DNA of 64,000 nucleotides from Actinoallomurus iriomotensis (GTDB taxonomy: Bacteria > Actinomycetota > Actinomycetes > Streptosporangiales > Streptosporangiaceae): positions 62,001 to 126,000 of the forward strand of contig NZ_BSTJ01000005.1 in the NCBI RefSeq assembly GCF_030269445.1, in the 5' to 3' direction. Position numbers and translations under genes: made by a program. Below are positions 53,495 to 61,504 of this stretch, in pieces; the stretch's first letter is position 1, and every line of letters begins with the position of its first letter. The notes under the pieces were generated by a model. It searched no databases and had not been told where the DNA came from. It worked only from the letters and a program-made list of their open reading frames with translations.

Positions 53495-53938
53495 TCAGGC
53501 GTCGTCGACGAGGCCGAGGTGCACCCGGCCGTCCGCGTCGACCCGCCAGGCGGGGTTGTGGCAGATCTCCCAGACGAGGCCGTTCGGGTCGGCGACGTGA
53601 CCGTGGTAGCCGCCGAACGCGGCCCGCTGAGGCGACTTCACCGTCCGCGCGCCGGCCTCGACCATCCGCCGTACGGTGGCGTCGACGGCGTCGGGGGAGT
53701 CCACGTTGTGCGACAGGGTGAGACCGCCGAGCCGGCCGTCCGCCGGAGTGCCCTCCATGTCGGCGACGAACTTGTCCGCGTCGAACAGGCCGAGCACCGT
53801 TCCGGGCGCCACCTGGAAGAAGATGATCTCACCGGGCACGTCCAGCAGGGGTCGCCAGCCGAGCCCGTCGCGGTAGAAGGCGCGGGCGGCGTCGAGGTCG
53901 GGCGTGGACAAGGTGATGAAATGGGCTCGTTGTTCCAT
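53495..53938 (-). CDS. VOC-superfamily (glyoxalase-like) protein
   Basis: This 147-residue protein has two beta-alpha-beta-beta-beta modules of the vicinal oxygen chelate fold. Markers are HFITLSTPDLDAARAFYRDGLGWRPL, GGLTLSHNVDSPDAVDATVRRMVEAGA and YHGHVADPNGLVWEICHNP. Metal ligands (H, E) are plausible in the last block. The start codon overlaps or abuts the divergent AraC gene start, suggesting a shared control region. Confidence 0.88.
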   Translation of the reverse strand: MEQRAHFITLSTPDLDAARAFYRDGLGWRPLLDVPGEIIFFQVAPGTVLGLFDADKFVADMEGTPADGRLGGLTLSHNVDSPDAVDATVRRMVEAGARTVKSPQRAAFGGYHGHVADPNGLVWEICHNPAWRVDADGRVHLGLVDDA

Positions 53939-54731
53939 GCCCTCAGCATGGCCGGACCAGGGGTGGGCTGTCTTGAACGGATCGGACGCGGGCCTGCCGT
54001 CGTGCTACCGCGAGCGGCGTGCGGCCGTGCCGCATCCGTTCGTCGCGTGCTGGTGGGAACAGCGGGTCGGCGACGACCGGGACGGCTACGTCCAGCGGGT
54101 GGTGCCGGACGCGTGCGCGGACGTCATCGTCTCCTCGGCCGGTACGGCGTACGTCGTCGGCCCGGCCACGAGCGTGCAGTTGCCGCGTCTGGCGGGCGGT
54201 GAGCGTCTGCGGGGGCTGCGCCTCCGTACGGCGGCGATCGGCGCGGCGCTCGGGCTGCCCGCACGGGACCTGCGCGACCTGCAGGTGCCGCTCGCCGAGC
54301 TGTTCCCGCGCCGGGAGGCGGCGCGGATCGCCGACGACGTACGGGGCGGGCGCCTGCCGTCCGTCCTGGACACCGGCGCCCGGGATCGCCGGGTGGAACA
54401 CGCGGTGGGCCGCCTGCTGCGGCCCGCGTCGCGGGTCGCCGCCGTCGCGGACGACCTGGGGATCTCCGAACGCCACCTGCGGCGGCTGGTCGCCGACCAT
54501 GCCGGGCTGGAGCCGTCGACACTCCAGCGGGTCGCGCGCTTCCAGCGGTTCCTGGCCCTGTCGGACGGGGGCGGGCGCGAGGCCGGGCTGGCGGAGCTGG
54601 CCGGGCGGACCGGGTACGCCGACCAGGCCCACCTCAGCCGTGAGGTGCGGGCCCTGGCCGGCCTGACACCGTCGGCCCTCCTCGCCGAGCGGCGTCGAAA
54701 CGTGCCGCTCGGCGAGGAGACGGCCCGATGA
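53937..54731 (+). CDS. AraC-family regulator with N-terminal sensory domain
   Basis: This regulator has about 264 residues and a C-terminal AraC-type double HTH (about 170-255) containing SRVAAVADDLGISERHLRRLVADHAGLEPSTLQRVARFQRFL and GYADQAHLSREVRALAGLTP. The N-terminal half (VACWWEQRVGDDRDGYVQRVVPDACADVIV) fits the DUF6597-type domain. The start is uncertain: ATG 53937 overlaps the VOC start, and TTG 53973 would begin with LNGSDAGLPS, a common N-terminus. It probably controls the divergent VOC gene. Confidence 0.78.
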   Translation: MPSAWPDQGWAVLNGSDAGLPSCYRERRAAVPHPFVACWWEQRVGDDRDGYVQRVVPDACADVIVSSAGTAYVVGPATSVQLPRLAGGERLRGLRLRTAAIGAALGLPARDLRDLQVPLAELFPRREAARIADDVRGGRLPSVLDTGARDRRVEHAVGRLLRPASRVAAVADDLGISERHLRRLVADHAGLEPSTLQRVARFQRFLALSDGGGREAGLAELAGRTGYADQAHLSREVRALAGLTPSALLAERRRNVPLGEETAR

Positions 54732-54786
54732 CGGGACCGCCTCCTCGTTCCGTCTGACGGACGGCGCGGACCGGCGGCCGCGCGGA

Positions 54787-56283
54787 TCAGGCGGCCTCGG
54801 CCTCTTCCACCTCGGCCGGCGCGATCCCGGCGCGGTGCGCTCCGCCCTGCCGGGCGCGGCGGCGTACGACGAGGGGCAGGAGGGCCATCGCCAGGCCGGC
54901 GACGGCCACGAAGGTCACGAAGACCAGGCCGGGCCGGTACGCGTCGAGGACGCCGGCGGCCGTACGGGCCGGGGGACCGGCGGAGATGACGGCGGTGGTG
55001 ATGGCCAGCACCAGGGCCGCGCCGACCTGCGCGGCCGTCTGCACGAGCCCGGCCGCCAGGCCCTGCTCGTCGTCGTGGATCCCCGCCGTCGCCTGGACGT
55101 TGATCGAGGGGAACCCGAGCGCGAAGCCGACGCCGAGCAGGATGGCGGTCGGCAGGATCGCCGTGACGTACACCGGGTGCGTGCCGATCGGCAGGAACAG
55201 CACGTAACCGGCGGACATCGCCGCCAGGCCGCCGACGATGAACCGCGCCGTGCCGAACCGGTCGATCATCGTGCCGGCGAACGGCGCGCTGAGCGCGACG
55301 AGCAGTCCGGCGGGCAGCAGCGCGAGCGCCATCTTCAACGGGGCCCAGCCGAGCACGTCCTGCAGGTAGAGAGTGATGATGAACTGGAACGACGTGTAGG
55401 AGCCGAACAGCGCGACGATGGCGAGGTTGGCCCGCACGAGCGTGCCCTTGCGCAGGATGCCGAGCCGGACCAGCGGGTGCCGCACCCGGCGCTCGACGTA
55501 CACGAACGCGGCCAGCAGCACGATCACCCCGGCGGCCAGGGCGAGCGTCACGGGTGAGGTCCAGCCCCGGGCCGGAGCCGACACCAGGTCGTAGACGAGC
55601 AGGAGCATCGCGCCGGTGGAGGTGAGCGCGCCGAGGACGTCGTGACCGCCGGAGGAGGCGGGCGTGTCGCGGGGGATCAGGGTCAGTCCGGCGGTGAGCG
55701 CGACGATCGCGATCGGCACCGGCATGAGGAACGTCCACCGCCAGCCGAAGCCGGTCATCAGGCCGCCGAAGATCAGGCCGGAGGAGTAGCCGCTGGCGCC
55801 GAAGACCGTGTAGATCGACAGCGCCTTGTTGCGCATGCGGCCCTCGGCGAAGGTCGTGGTGATGATCGACAGTCCGGTCGGGGCGGTGAACGCCGCGCTG
55901 ACGCCCTTGATGAAGCGCGTGGCGATCAGCAGGGGACCGGAGTCGACGAGGCCGCCGAGCAGCGACGCGACGGCGAACACCGCCAGGGCTATCAGGAAGA
56001 CCCGCCGCCGGCCGAGGAGGTCCGCGGTGCGGCCGCCCAGCAGGAGCAGGCCGCCGTAGCCGAGGACGTATCCGCTGACGATCCACTGCAGGCTCGAGGT
56101 CGCCAGGTGCAGTTCGGTGCCGATCGACGGCAGTGCGACGCCGACCATCGACACGTCGAGACCGTCGAGGAACAGCACGAGGGAGAGCACGGCGAGGACG
56201 CCCCACAGGCGTGCGGGCCAGCGCTGCCGTCGGGGCAGGTCGTTATCGGACAGAAGGGAATCAGGTGTCACGGTCGTGGTCAC
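54787..56283 (-). CDS. DHA2-family (14-helix) MFS drug exporter
   Basis: This 498-residue transporter from GTG 56283 has motif C-like GLDVSMVGVALPSIGTELH, motif A GGRTADLLGRRRVFLIAL, and GASGYSSGLIFGGLMTGFGWRWTFLM. It has 14 predicted helices and a late LVQTAAQVGAALVLAITTAVI. Its N-terminal extension upstream of this start overlaps the regulatory spacer. The divergent MarR gene at 56370 and palindromic spacer sequences suggest repression by MarR. Confidence 0.9.
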   Translation of the reverse strand: MTTTVTPDSLLSDNDLPRRQRWPARLWGVLAVLSLVLFLDGLDVSMVGVALPSIGTELHLATSSLQWIVSGYVLGYGGLLLLGGRTADLLGRRRVFLIALAVFAVASLLGGLVDSGPLLIATRFIKGVSAAFTAPTGLSIITTTFAEGRMRNKALSIYTVFGASGYSSGLIFGGLMTGFGWRWTFLMPVPIAIVALTAGLTLIPRDTPASSGGHDVLGALTSTGAMLLLVYDLVSAPARGWTSPVTLALAAGVIVLLAAFVYVERRVRHPLVRLGILRKGTLVRANLAIVALFGSYTSFQFIITLYLQDVLGWAPLKMALALLPAGLLVALSAPFAGTMIDRFGTARFIVGGLAAMSAGYVLFLPIGTHPVYVTAILPTAILLGVGFALGFPSINVQATAGIHDDEQGLAAGLVQTAAQVGAALVLAITTAVISAGPPARTAAGVLDAYRPGLVFVTFVAVAGLAMALLPLVVRRRARQGGAHRAGIAPAEVEEAEAA

Positions 56284-56297
56284 CGGACCGAAGTTAC

Positions 56298-56340
56298 ATG
56301 CACATGCATTGGATGTCCACGCATTTAATGTGTTTGCATT
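56298..56340. promoter_or_regulatory. MarR operator candidate, ATGCA-CA-TGCAT and 30-bp TGCATT repeats
   Basis: ATGCACATGCAT (56298-56309) is a perfect inverted repeat with a two-base centre. TGCATT recurs 30 bp downstream (56305-56310, 56335-56340). The spacer is AT-rich compared with its surroundings and separates the exporter and MarR genes. Confidence 0.5.
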
Positions 56341-56369
56341 GAAGTGGGGAAGGGTGGTATGTTCCGCCC

Positions 56370-56777
56370 ATGAGCGATGCCGGTGAAGAGGCGGTCGTCC
56401 GGCGCTGGCGCGACCTGCTCGCCTGCTACAGCACGGTTTCGTGCGCGCTGGACCGCGCACTGCAGGACGCGCACGGCATCGGCATGAGCGAGTTCGAGGC
56501 GCTCGACCGGCTCGTCGACGCGACGTGCGAGCAGCGCCGCATGCACGACCTGGCGGGCGACATGTACCTCAGCCAGAGCGCGCTGTCCCGTACGGTGGCC
56601 CGCCTGGAGCGGGCCGGTCTCGTCGGGCGCACCATGTGCGACGACGACCGCCGCGCGATCTTCGTAACGCTCACCGAGGCCGGCCGCGAACGCCACGCGC
56701 AGGCCCGCCGCACGCAGCGCGCCGTCCTCGCCGAGCACCTCGCGCCCGAGCCGGAGCCTGCGCGAGCGGGCGCCTGA
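56370..56777 (+). CDS. MarR-family transcriptional regulator
   Basis: This 135-residue MarR protein has MSEFEALDRLVDATCEQRRMHDLAGDMYLSQSALSRTVARLERAGLVGRTMCDDDRRAIFVTLTEAGRE. It carries cysteines C53-like and C89-like near the wing (TMCDDDRR), raising the option of redox sensing. Divergent from the DHA2 exporter gene. Confidence 0.88.
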   Translation: MSDAGEEAVVRRWRDLLACYSTVSCALDRALQDAHGIGMSEFEALDRLVDATCEQRRMHDLAGDMYLSQSALSRTVARLERAGLVGRTMCDDDRRAIFVTLTEAGRERHAQARRTQRAVLAEHLAPEPEPARAGA

Positions 56778-56873
56778 GCAGGACCGGTCGCACACGCCGG
56801 TTCGTCGCGTGTGGCGCCATCGGCGCGTCGCTCCGCGCGGCACCCTAGCCGGATGCCCTGCCCGAAGGGCGCG

Positions 56874-57356
56874 TTACGGTGCGTTGAACCACTGTGGGGT
56901 GTCGAGCTGGAACGCGTCGGGTGGCGTGACCTTGCGCAGGTCCTCCACCATGGCCCGCAGCCGGTCCTCGCCGATGGTCTCGGCCCACTGGCCACGCAGG
57001 TCCTCGAAGATCTGCTCCGACCGCTCGAGCGCGTCGTAGGCGTGCGGGGTCAGCGTGTAGGTCTTGCGGCGCGCATCGCCGGGATCGTGCCCGGGCCGCA
57101 CATAGCCGAGCCCCTCCAGCGTGTCGATGGTCTTGCCCGCCGCCTGCTTGGAGACGCCCAGCGCCCGGCCCAGGTCGGCGGCCGTGGTCCCGTACCGGCC
57201 GCCGGCCCGCATGATGGCCTGGAAGACGAACCCGTGCATGGGCCGCATCCGCGGGTGGCCCTGCCGGGCGAGCTCCTCGTGCAGCTCGTCGATGAGCACC
57301 CGGAACCCCAGTAGCAGCCGCAGCGGCAGTTCGAAGCCCCGCAGTTCACTTGACAC
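56874..57356 (-). CDS. MarR/PadR-like winged-helix regulator
   Basis: The product is 160 residues from GTG 57356, with GAGG upstream. The winged helix is RYGTTAADLGRALGVSKQAAGKTIDTLEGLGYVRPGHDPGDARRKTYTLTPHAYDALERSEQIF, MarR-type with an ARRK wing. The frame is open ten more codons upstream into a perfect palindrome, so the shorter start is preferred. It is divergent from a cupin gene, its likely target. Confidence 0.8.
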   Translation of the reverse strand: MSSELRGFELPLRLLLGFRVLIDELHEELARQGHPRMRPMHGFVFQAIMRAGGRYGTTAADLGRALGVSKQAAGKTIDTLEGLGYVRPGHDPGDARRKTYTLTPHAYDALERSEQIFEDLRGQWAETIGEDRLRAMVEDLRKVTPPDAFQLDTPQWFNAP

Positions 57357-57378
57357 GATGGACAACCTCATTAACCAT

Positions 57379-57399
57379 ATAGACAACGACCTTGTCTAT
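57379..57399. promoter_or_regulatory. Perfect 8-bp-arm operator ATAGACAA-N5-TTGTCTAT
   Basis: The arms at 57379-57386 and 57392-57399 are exact complements with a five-base centre. The site lies between the divergent MarR-like and cupin genes, and matches the AT-rich half-site form common to MarR/TetR operators. Confidence 0.7.
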
Positions 57400-57415
57400 C
57401 TTAGGGATGTGAACC

Positions 57416-57793
57416 GTGACGCTCGTCCGTCATGCCGAAAGCCGTCGATCCGAGACCCCGAACGCCGTCATGACCACCTTCGCCTCGCCGACCCTGGGCG
57501 GTGCGCGATCCTCCGTCTGGCGTACCGAGGTCGAGCCCGGCGTGAAGGGCCCCGTCCACGTCTTCGACGTCGAACAGATCTGGACCTTCCTCGACGGGGA
57601 GGTGACCATCGAACTCGACGGCGAAACCTCCACGGCGGGCCCCGGCGACACGGCCGTCCTGCCCGCCCACACCACCCGCCGGCTCACCGCCGGCCCCCAG
57701 GGGTACACCGCCATCGTCACGGCTCCCGCCGGCGCTCACGCCTGGACCCTCGGCGACGCCGACAACAAGATCACACCCCCCTGGATCGCCTGA
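57416..57793 (+). CDS. Single-domain cupin protein
   Basis: This 125-residue protein has cupin motif 1-like GPVHVFDVEQIWTFLDGEVTIELDG and motif 2-like GDTAVLPAHTTRRL. That gives a small beta-barrel with a reduced metal site (H and E present). The start is GTG 57416 with a GGGATG-type upstream region. Cupins of this size often act in detoxification or quorum-quenching-like roles; the substrate is unknown. The adjacent operator palindrome indicates repression by the MarR-like protein. Confidence 0.82.
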   Translation: MTLVRHAESRRSETPNAVMTTFASPTLGGARSSVWRTEVEPGVKGPVHVFDVEQIWTFLDGEVTIELDGETSTAGPGDTAVLPAHTTRRLTAGPQGYTAIVTAPAGAHAWTLGDADNKITPPWIA

Positions 57794-57995
57794 CCGGCAG
57801 CCCTCACGGCCGGTACGCGACTTCTCCGTGGAACCGTGCGGCCCTGATCCGCCGCTCGTGGCAGCCGCGCCGCGGGCCGGGCCGCCGCGGCGGTCGGTTC
57901 GTTTCGCAGGTCGCGCCGGAACTGCCCGACGGCGGCGATCACGTTGATGACCAGGGTGGTGGTGGCGGCGGCCAGGTCGTGGGGTGAATTTCGGC

Positions 57996-59120
57996 CTAGG
58001 ACGGTTTCGCTTCGGGGACGAAGGCGGGCAGCTTCTCGAGACTGCCGCGCACGGCCTCGGCGCCGTACTCGAACATCTGCCGCTCGTAGTCGTCGACCGC
58101 GCTGGGCAGATCCTGGCGGCCTTCGTCGACCTCGATCAGGCGGCGGCGCAGCAGGTCGGCATCGCGCAGCGCGGTGTTCGCGCCGTTGCCGCCGGTCGGG
58201 GAGGTGGCGTGGATCGCGTCGCCGAGCAGCGTGACCGGGCCGGACGCCCAGCGCTCACCGGGCTTGACCACCCGGATGGACAGCAGCGTGCTGTTGTCCG
58301 GGTCGGCCTGCTCGATCAGCGCGCGCAGCTCCGGGTGCCAACCTTCCATCCTGGACAGCACGGCGTCCTTCGCGGTCAGGTCCTCCAGCGAGCCGTTCGG
58401 CGGAAGGATCATGGCCCAGCGCACGTAGTCGCCGATGTCGGGCAGCGTGACTTCGGGGGCCAGTTGCTCGGCGGCCTGCCTCGGCGGGGTACGGAAGCGC
58501 ATCGCGCCGAGCAGCAGGCTGACGCCGTCGCCCGTGACCTTCGAGCCGTAGGCCTTGGACAGGCCGGCGAACTCGTCGGTCAGCGGGGTGCGGCCGATGA
58601 CGAACCGGACGCCGGTGTCGGTCGGGGCGGTCTGCGGCGACAACACTCCGCGGACCGCGGAGGTGACGCCGTCCGCGCCGACGAGCAGGTCGGCGGTGGC
58701 CGGGTCACGGCGGGCGAACCGGGCTTGGACGTTGCCGTCGGCCAGCACGTCGTAGCCGGTCAGCGTGGCATCGGTGTGCACGGTCAGGCCGGTCAGCAAC
58801 AGGTGCCGCAGCACCTGCCGGTCGACCACGATGCCGGTCCGGCCCGCGCCGAGCTTGCCGATCTCGTTCAGCTGCGGGTCCAGGATCAGCTGCTCGGCGG
58901 AGGCGTCCATGACGATCTCGTCCAGCAGCGGGTGCCAGCGCGTCGGTAGGCAGTCGCGCACCGCCTGGAAACCGATCAGGTTCAGCACGAGCCGGTAGCC
59001 CTGGAACCGTGCGACGATCCCCGGGTCGCGCTCGAACACGTCGGCCTCGATCCCGGCACCACGGAGACCCTGCGCGAGAGCCAGACCTCCCAGACCGGCT
59101 CCTACAACGGAAACTCGCAT
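57996..59120 (-). CDS. FAD-dependent monooxygenase (TetX-like)
   Basis: This 374-residue flavoprotein from ATG 59120 has MRVSVVGAGLGGLALAQGLRGAG, LLVGADGVTSAVRGVLS, and GPVTLLGDAIHATSPTGGNGANTALRDADLLRRRL. That last string is the GD motif of group A monooxygenases, with the TetX-like SPTGGNGAN. It is divergent from a TetR gene with three palindromic boxes in the spacer. It may modify an aromatic antibiotic or natural product. Confidence 0.9.
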   Translation of the reverse strand: MRVSVVGAGLGGLALAQGLRGAGIEADVFERDPGIVARFQGYRLVLNLIGFQAVRDCLPTRWHPLLDEIVMDASAEQLILDPQLNEIGKLGAGRTGIVVDRQVLRHLLLTGLTVHTDATLTGYDVLADGNVQARFARRDPATADLLVGADGVTSAVRGVLSPQTAPTDTGVRFVIGRTPLTDEFAGLSKAYGSKVTGDGVSLLLGAMRFRTPPRQAAEQLAPEVTLPDIGDYVRWAMILPPNGSLEDLTAKDAVLSRMEGWHPELRALIEQADPDNSTLLSIRVVKPGERWASGPVTLLGDAIHATSPTGGNGANTALRDADLLRRRLIEVDEGRQDLPSAVDDYERQMFEYGAEAVRGSLEKLPAFVPEAKPS

Positions 59121-59142
59121 CACACACCCCCGGGACATTGAT

Positions 59143-59197
59143 ACGAACTTAGTTCGTTCATGACGATCTAAGTTCTACCTCAACGAACTTAGATCGT
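59143..59197. promoter_or_regulatory. Three operator boxes on a 20-bp pitch
   Basis: ACGAACTTAGTTCGT (59143-59157) is a palindrome with perfect 7-bp arms and a single centre base. ACGATCTAAGTTCTA (59163-59177) and ACGAACTTAGATCGT (59183-59197) are one- to three-base variants of it. The starts are exactly 20 bp apart, about two turns of DNA, so bound dimers would line up on one face. They sit between the monooxygenase and TetR starts. Confidence 0.75.
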
Positions 59198-59217
59198 GTC
59201 AAGCTATAGTGGCCGGC

Positions 59218-59949
59218 ATGTCCGCCGATCCCCGCCAACGCCGCGCGGCTCGCCACGCCCAACCCGCGGCGGAGGCCGCCGCGTCGGCACCACGCAAGAA
59301 GCCGATCACCGTCGAACGGATCACCGACGCCGCCCTCGAGGTCGTCGCCACCGAGGGGTATGACGCGCTGACCATCCGCCGGGTCGCCGCCATGCTCGGC
59401 ACCGGTCCGTCGTCGCTGTACGCGCACATCGTCAACAAGGCTGACATCGACGACCTGCTGATCGGGCGGCTGTGCTCGGAGCTGGTGCTGCCCAAGCCCG
59501 ATCCAGCGCGGTGGCGTGAGCAGATCCGAGACGTGTGCGCCCAGATCCGCGACCAGTACCTGAGGTACCCGGGTATCTCCCGGGCCGCGCTCGCGATGGT
59601 CCCCACCAACCTGGAAACCTTGCGGGTGAACGAGGGGATGCTCGCGATCCTGCTCGCCGGGGGTGTCCAGCCGCAGACCGCGGCCTGGGCCATCGACGCC
59701 CTCTCGCTCTACGTCGCCGGCTACGCGCTGGAGACCTCCATGATCCAGCAGCGGCGGAAGGACCCGGAGGCGACCTGGGTCCTGACCCGGGACCAACTGG
59801 TCGATCGCTTCCAAGCCCTGCCCGAGGCCGCCTTCCCCAACACCAGGCAGTACGCGACCGAACTCACCTCCGGCACCGGATATGAGCGCTTCGACTTCGC
59901 CCTGGCGCTGCTCATCGACAACCTCGCCCCGCAGGCACCACCCGCGTGA
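59218..59949 (+). CDS. TetR-family repressor (TetR_C)
   Basis: This 243-residue regulator has an Ala/Arg-rich N-terminal extension, the TetR HTH VERITDAALEVVATEGYDALTIRRVAAMLGTGPSSLYAHIVNKADIDDLL, and the TetR_C_1 (PF02909-like) C-terminal domain. ATG 59218 is preferred over the GTG nine bases earlier. It likely represses itself and the divergent monooxygenase through the three 15-bp boxes. The likely inducer is the substrate of the monooxygenase (inference). Confidence 0.88.
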   Translation: MSADPRQRRAARHAQPAAEAAASAPRKKPITVERITDAALEVVATEGYDALTIRRVAAMLGTGPSSLYAHIVNKADIDDLLIGRLCSELVLPKPDPARWREQIRDVCAQIRDQYLRYPGISRAALAMVPTNLETLRVNEGMLAILLAGGVQPQTAAWAIDALSLYVAGYALETSMIQQRRKDPEATWVLTRDQLVDRFQALPEAAFPNTRQYATELTSGTGYERFDFALALLIDNLAPQAPPA

Positions 59950-60254
59950 CCCCCGCCCCGTCGACGTGCCAGGTCAGGGGGTAGGTGAGCGGCTTGTAGC
60001 ACAGCGGTAACAAGCGAGACCCAGACCCGAAACGCCTCCTCGTAAAGATCGTGGTCAAGTCGTCTCCGGGGAGAGGGTGAGCGGATGGCCGGCCGCTGCG
60101 GCATGGTGGGGTACGGGAGGGCGGCTCGTCGTCCGGCCGAAGCGTGGCCCGGTCGCGCGGGCCCGCACGAACCTTACTATGTAAAGGCGGCGGGCTGTGA
60201 CGCGCCACCCGGGTCGTCCGCGATGACCCGGCGCCGGGTCGAGGCGGCCGCATC
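59950..60254. other. Intergenic region before the HemD-wHTH gene, with one shared palindromic motif
   Basis: No coherent reading frame was found. The stretch has ordinary composition. Its only clear element is the CCTTACTATGTAAAGG motif at 60172. Confidence 0.4.
60172..60191 (+). promoter_or_regulatory. Operator/promoter motif CCTTACTATGTAAAGG (copy 2 of 3)
   Basis: Identical for at least 20 bases (through GGCGGC) to the sequence at 38361. It lies 64 bp upstream of the NnaR-like start, within its likely promoter. The match is too long for chance in a 70% GC genome. Confidence 0.6.
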
Positions 60255-61451
60255 GTGAGCGCCGAGCCGCTGGCCGGGTTCACCGTCGGCGTCACGGCCG
60301 CCCGTCGTCACGAGGAGCTGTCCGGCCTGCTGGAACGCAAGGGTGCGCGGGTCGTGTACGCGCCGGCGATCCGCCTGGTGCCGCTCGCGGACGACACCGA
60401 ACTGCTCGACGCCACCCGCGACCTGCTGGCCGAGCCGGTCGACGACGTCATCGTCACCACGGGGGTGGGCTTCCGTGGGTGGCTGGAGGCGGCGGAGGGC
60501 TGGGGCCTGCGGGGCGACCTGGTCAAGCTGCTGGCCGACGCCCGGATTCTCACCCGCGGGCCGCGGGCGAGGGGCGCGGTCCGCGCGGCCGGGGTGACCG
60601 AGACGTGGTCGCCGCAGACGGAGCGCTGGGAGGAGGTCCTGCGGCACCTGCTGGAGGAGGACCTCGGCGGGCGCCGCATCGCGGTGCAGCTGTACGGCGA
60701 GCCCACCCCGCAGCTGACCGGCATGCTCCGCCGCGCGGGCGCGCGGGTCGTGGAGATCCCGGTGTACCGGTGGGCGCGCAGCGACGATCCGACGCCCCTG
60801 CGCCGCCTGGTCGGGCAGGCGGTGGCCGGCACGGTCGACGCGATCACCTTCACGAGCGCGCCCGCGGTCGCCGCCACCCTGGCCGTCGCGGCCGACGACA
60901 ACCTCGAAGGCCTGCTCCTGGGCGCGCTGCGGACCAACGTCCTGGCCGCCTGCGTCGGGCCGGTCACGGCCGCGCCGCTGGAGGAGAGGGGAGTGGTCCC
61001 GATCAGCCCGGAGCGCGCCCGGCTGAGCGCGCTGGTCCAGGTCCTGTCCGTGGAGCTGCCGGCCCGGCGGGCGAGCCGGCTGGCCGTCCACGGGCACGCG
61101 CTGGAGCTTCGCGGGCACGCGGTCGTCCTCGACGGCCAGCTCAAGCCGATCGCCCCGGCGCCGATGGCGATCCTGCGCGCGCTGGCCCGCCGTCCCGGGC
61201 ACGTCGTCTCACGCGCGGAACTGTGCGGGGTGCTGCCCAGCCGCGCGCTGCCCGGCGGGGCGTACGGCCGGCCGCAGGCCGACGAGCACGCGGTGGAGAT
61301 GGCGGTGGCGCGGCTGCGGCGGGGCCTCGGCGGAGGCGGGCTGGTGGAGACGGTGGTCAAACGCGGATACCGGCTGGCCTGCGATCCGATCTTCACCGGT
61401 GACCGTCCGCTGCCGACCGGGACCTCCGGCTCGCAAGAATCTACAATGTAA
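60255..61451 (+). CDS. nnaR: Uroporphyrinogen-III synthase-like / winged-helix regulator (NnaR-type)
   Basis: This 398-residue fusion has an N-terminal HemD-like fold (1-255, GFTVGVTAARRHEELSGLLERKGARVVYAPAIRLVPL, VDDVIVTTGVGFRGW, FTSAPAV). A C-terminal OmpR-type winged helix (about 290-385) has PAPMAILRALARRPGHVVSRAELCGVLP and EMAVARLRRGLG.G.VETVVKRGYRL. NnaR proteins of this architecture activate nitrite/nitrate assimilation genes with GlnR in streptomycetes and mycobacteria. The nirBD/nasA genes are not next to it here, so the local target is unclear. The stop codon overlaps a copy of the TTAC-GTAA motif. Confidence 0.85.
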   Translation: MSAEPLAGFTVGVTAARRHEELSGLLERKGARVVYAPAIRLVPLADDTELLDATRDLLAEPVDDVIVTTGVGFRGWLEAAEGWGLRGDLVKLLADARILTRGPRARGAVRAAGVTETWSPQTERWEEVLRHLLEEDLGGRRIAVQLYGEPTPQLTGMLRRAGARVVEIPVYRWARSDDPTPLRRLVGQAVAGTVDAITFTSAPAVAATLAVAADDNLEGLLLGALRTNVLAACVGPVTAAPLEERGVVPISPERARLSALVQVLSVELPARRASRLAVHGHALELRGHAVVLDGQLKPIAPAPMAILRALARRPGHVVSRAELCGVLPSRALPGGAYGRPQADEHAVEMAVARLRRGLGGGGLVETVVKRGYRLACDPIFTGDRPLPTGTSGSQESTM

Positions 61452-61454
61452 AGG
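61440..61454 (+). promoter_or_regulatory. Operator motif variant TCTACAATGTAAAGG (copy 3 of 3)
   Basis: The GTAAAGGCGG part and the palindromic TAC-AAT-GTA centre match the sites at 38361 and 60172; the first half has diverged. It overlaps the nnaR stop codon (TAA 61449-61451). It may be a degenerate site or the promoter of a lost gene. Confidence 0.4.
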
Positions 61455-61504
61455 CGGGCGGCGGGTCGTCACCGCATTCCTGCGGGAGAGCCCACATCCG
61501 GTTG

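Noticed and set aside
57794-57995. Possible gene between the cupin and the monooxygenase
   Set aside because: Neither strand shows a start with ribosome binding site or a recognisable domain; only about 200 bp.
59950-60254. Minus-strand frame beginning near 60160 downstream of the shared motif
   Set aside because: No domain, no ribosome binding site and Pro/Arg-rich shadow composition.
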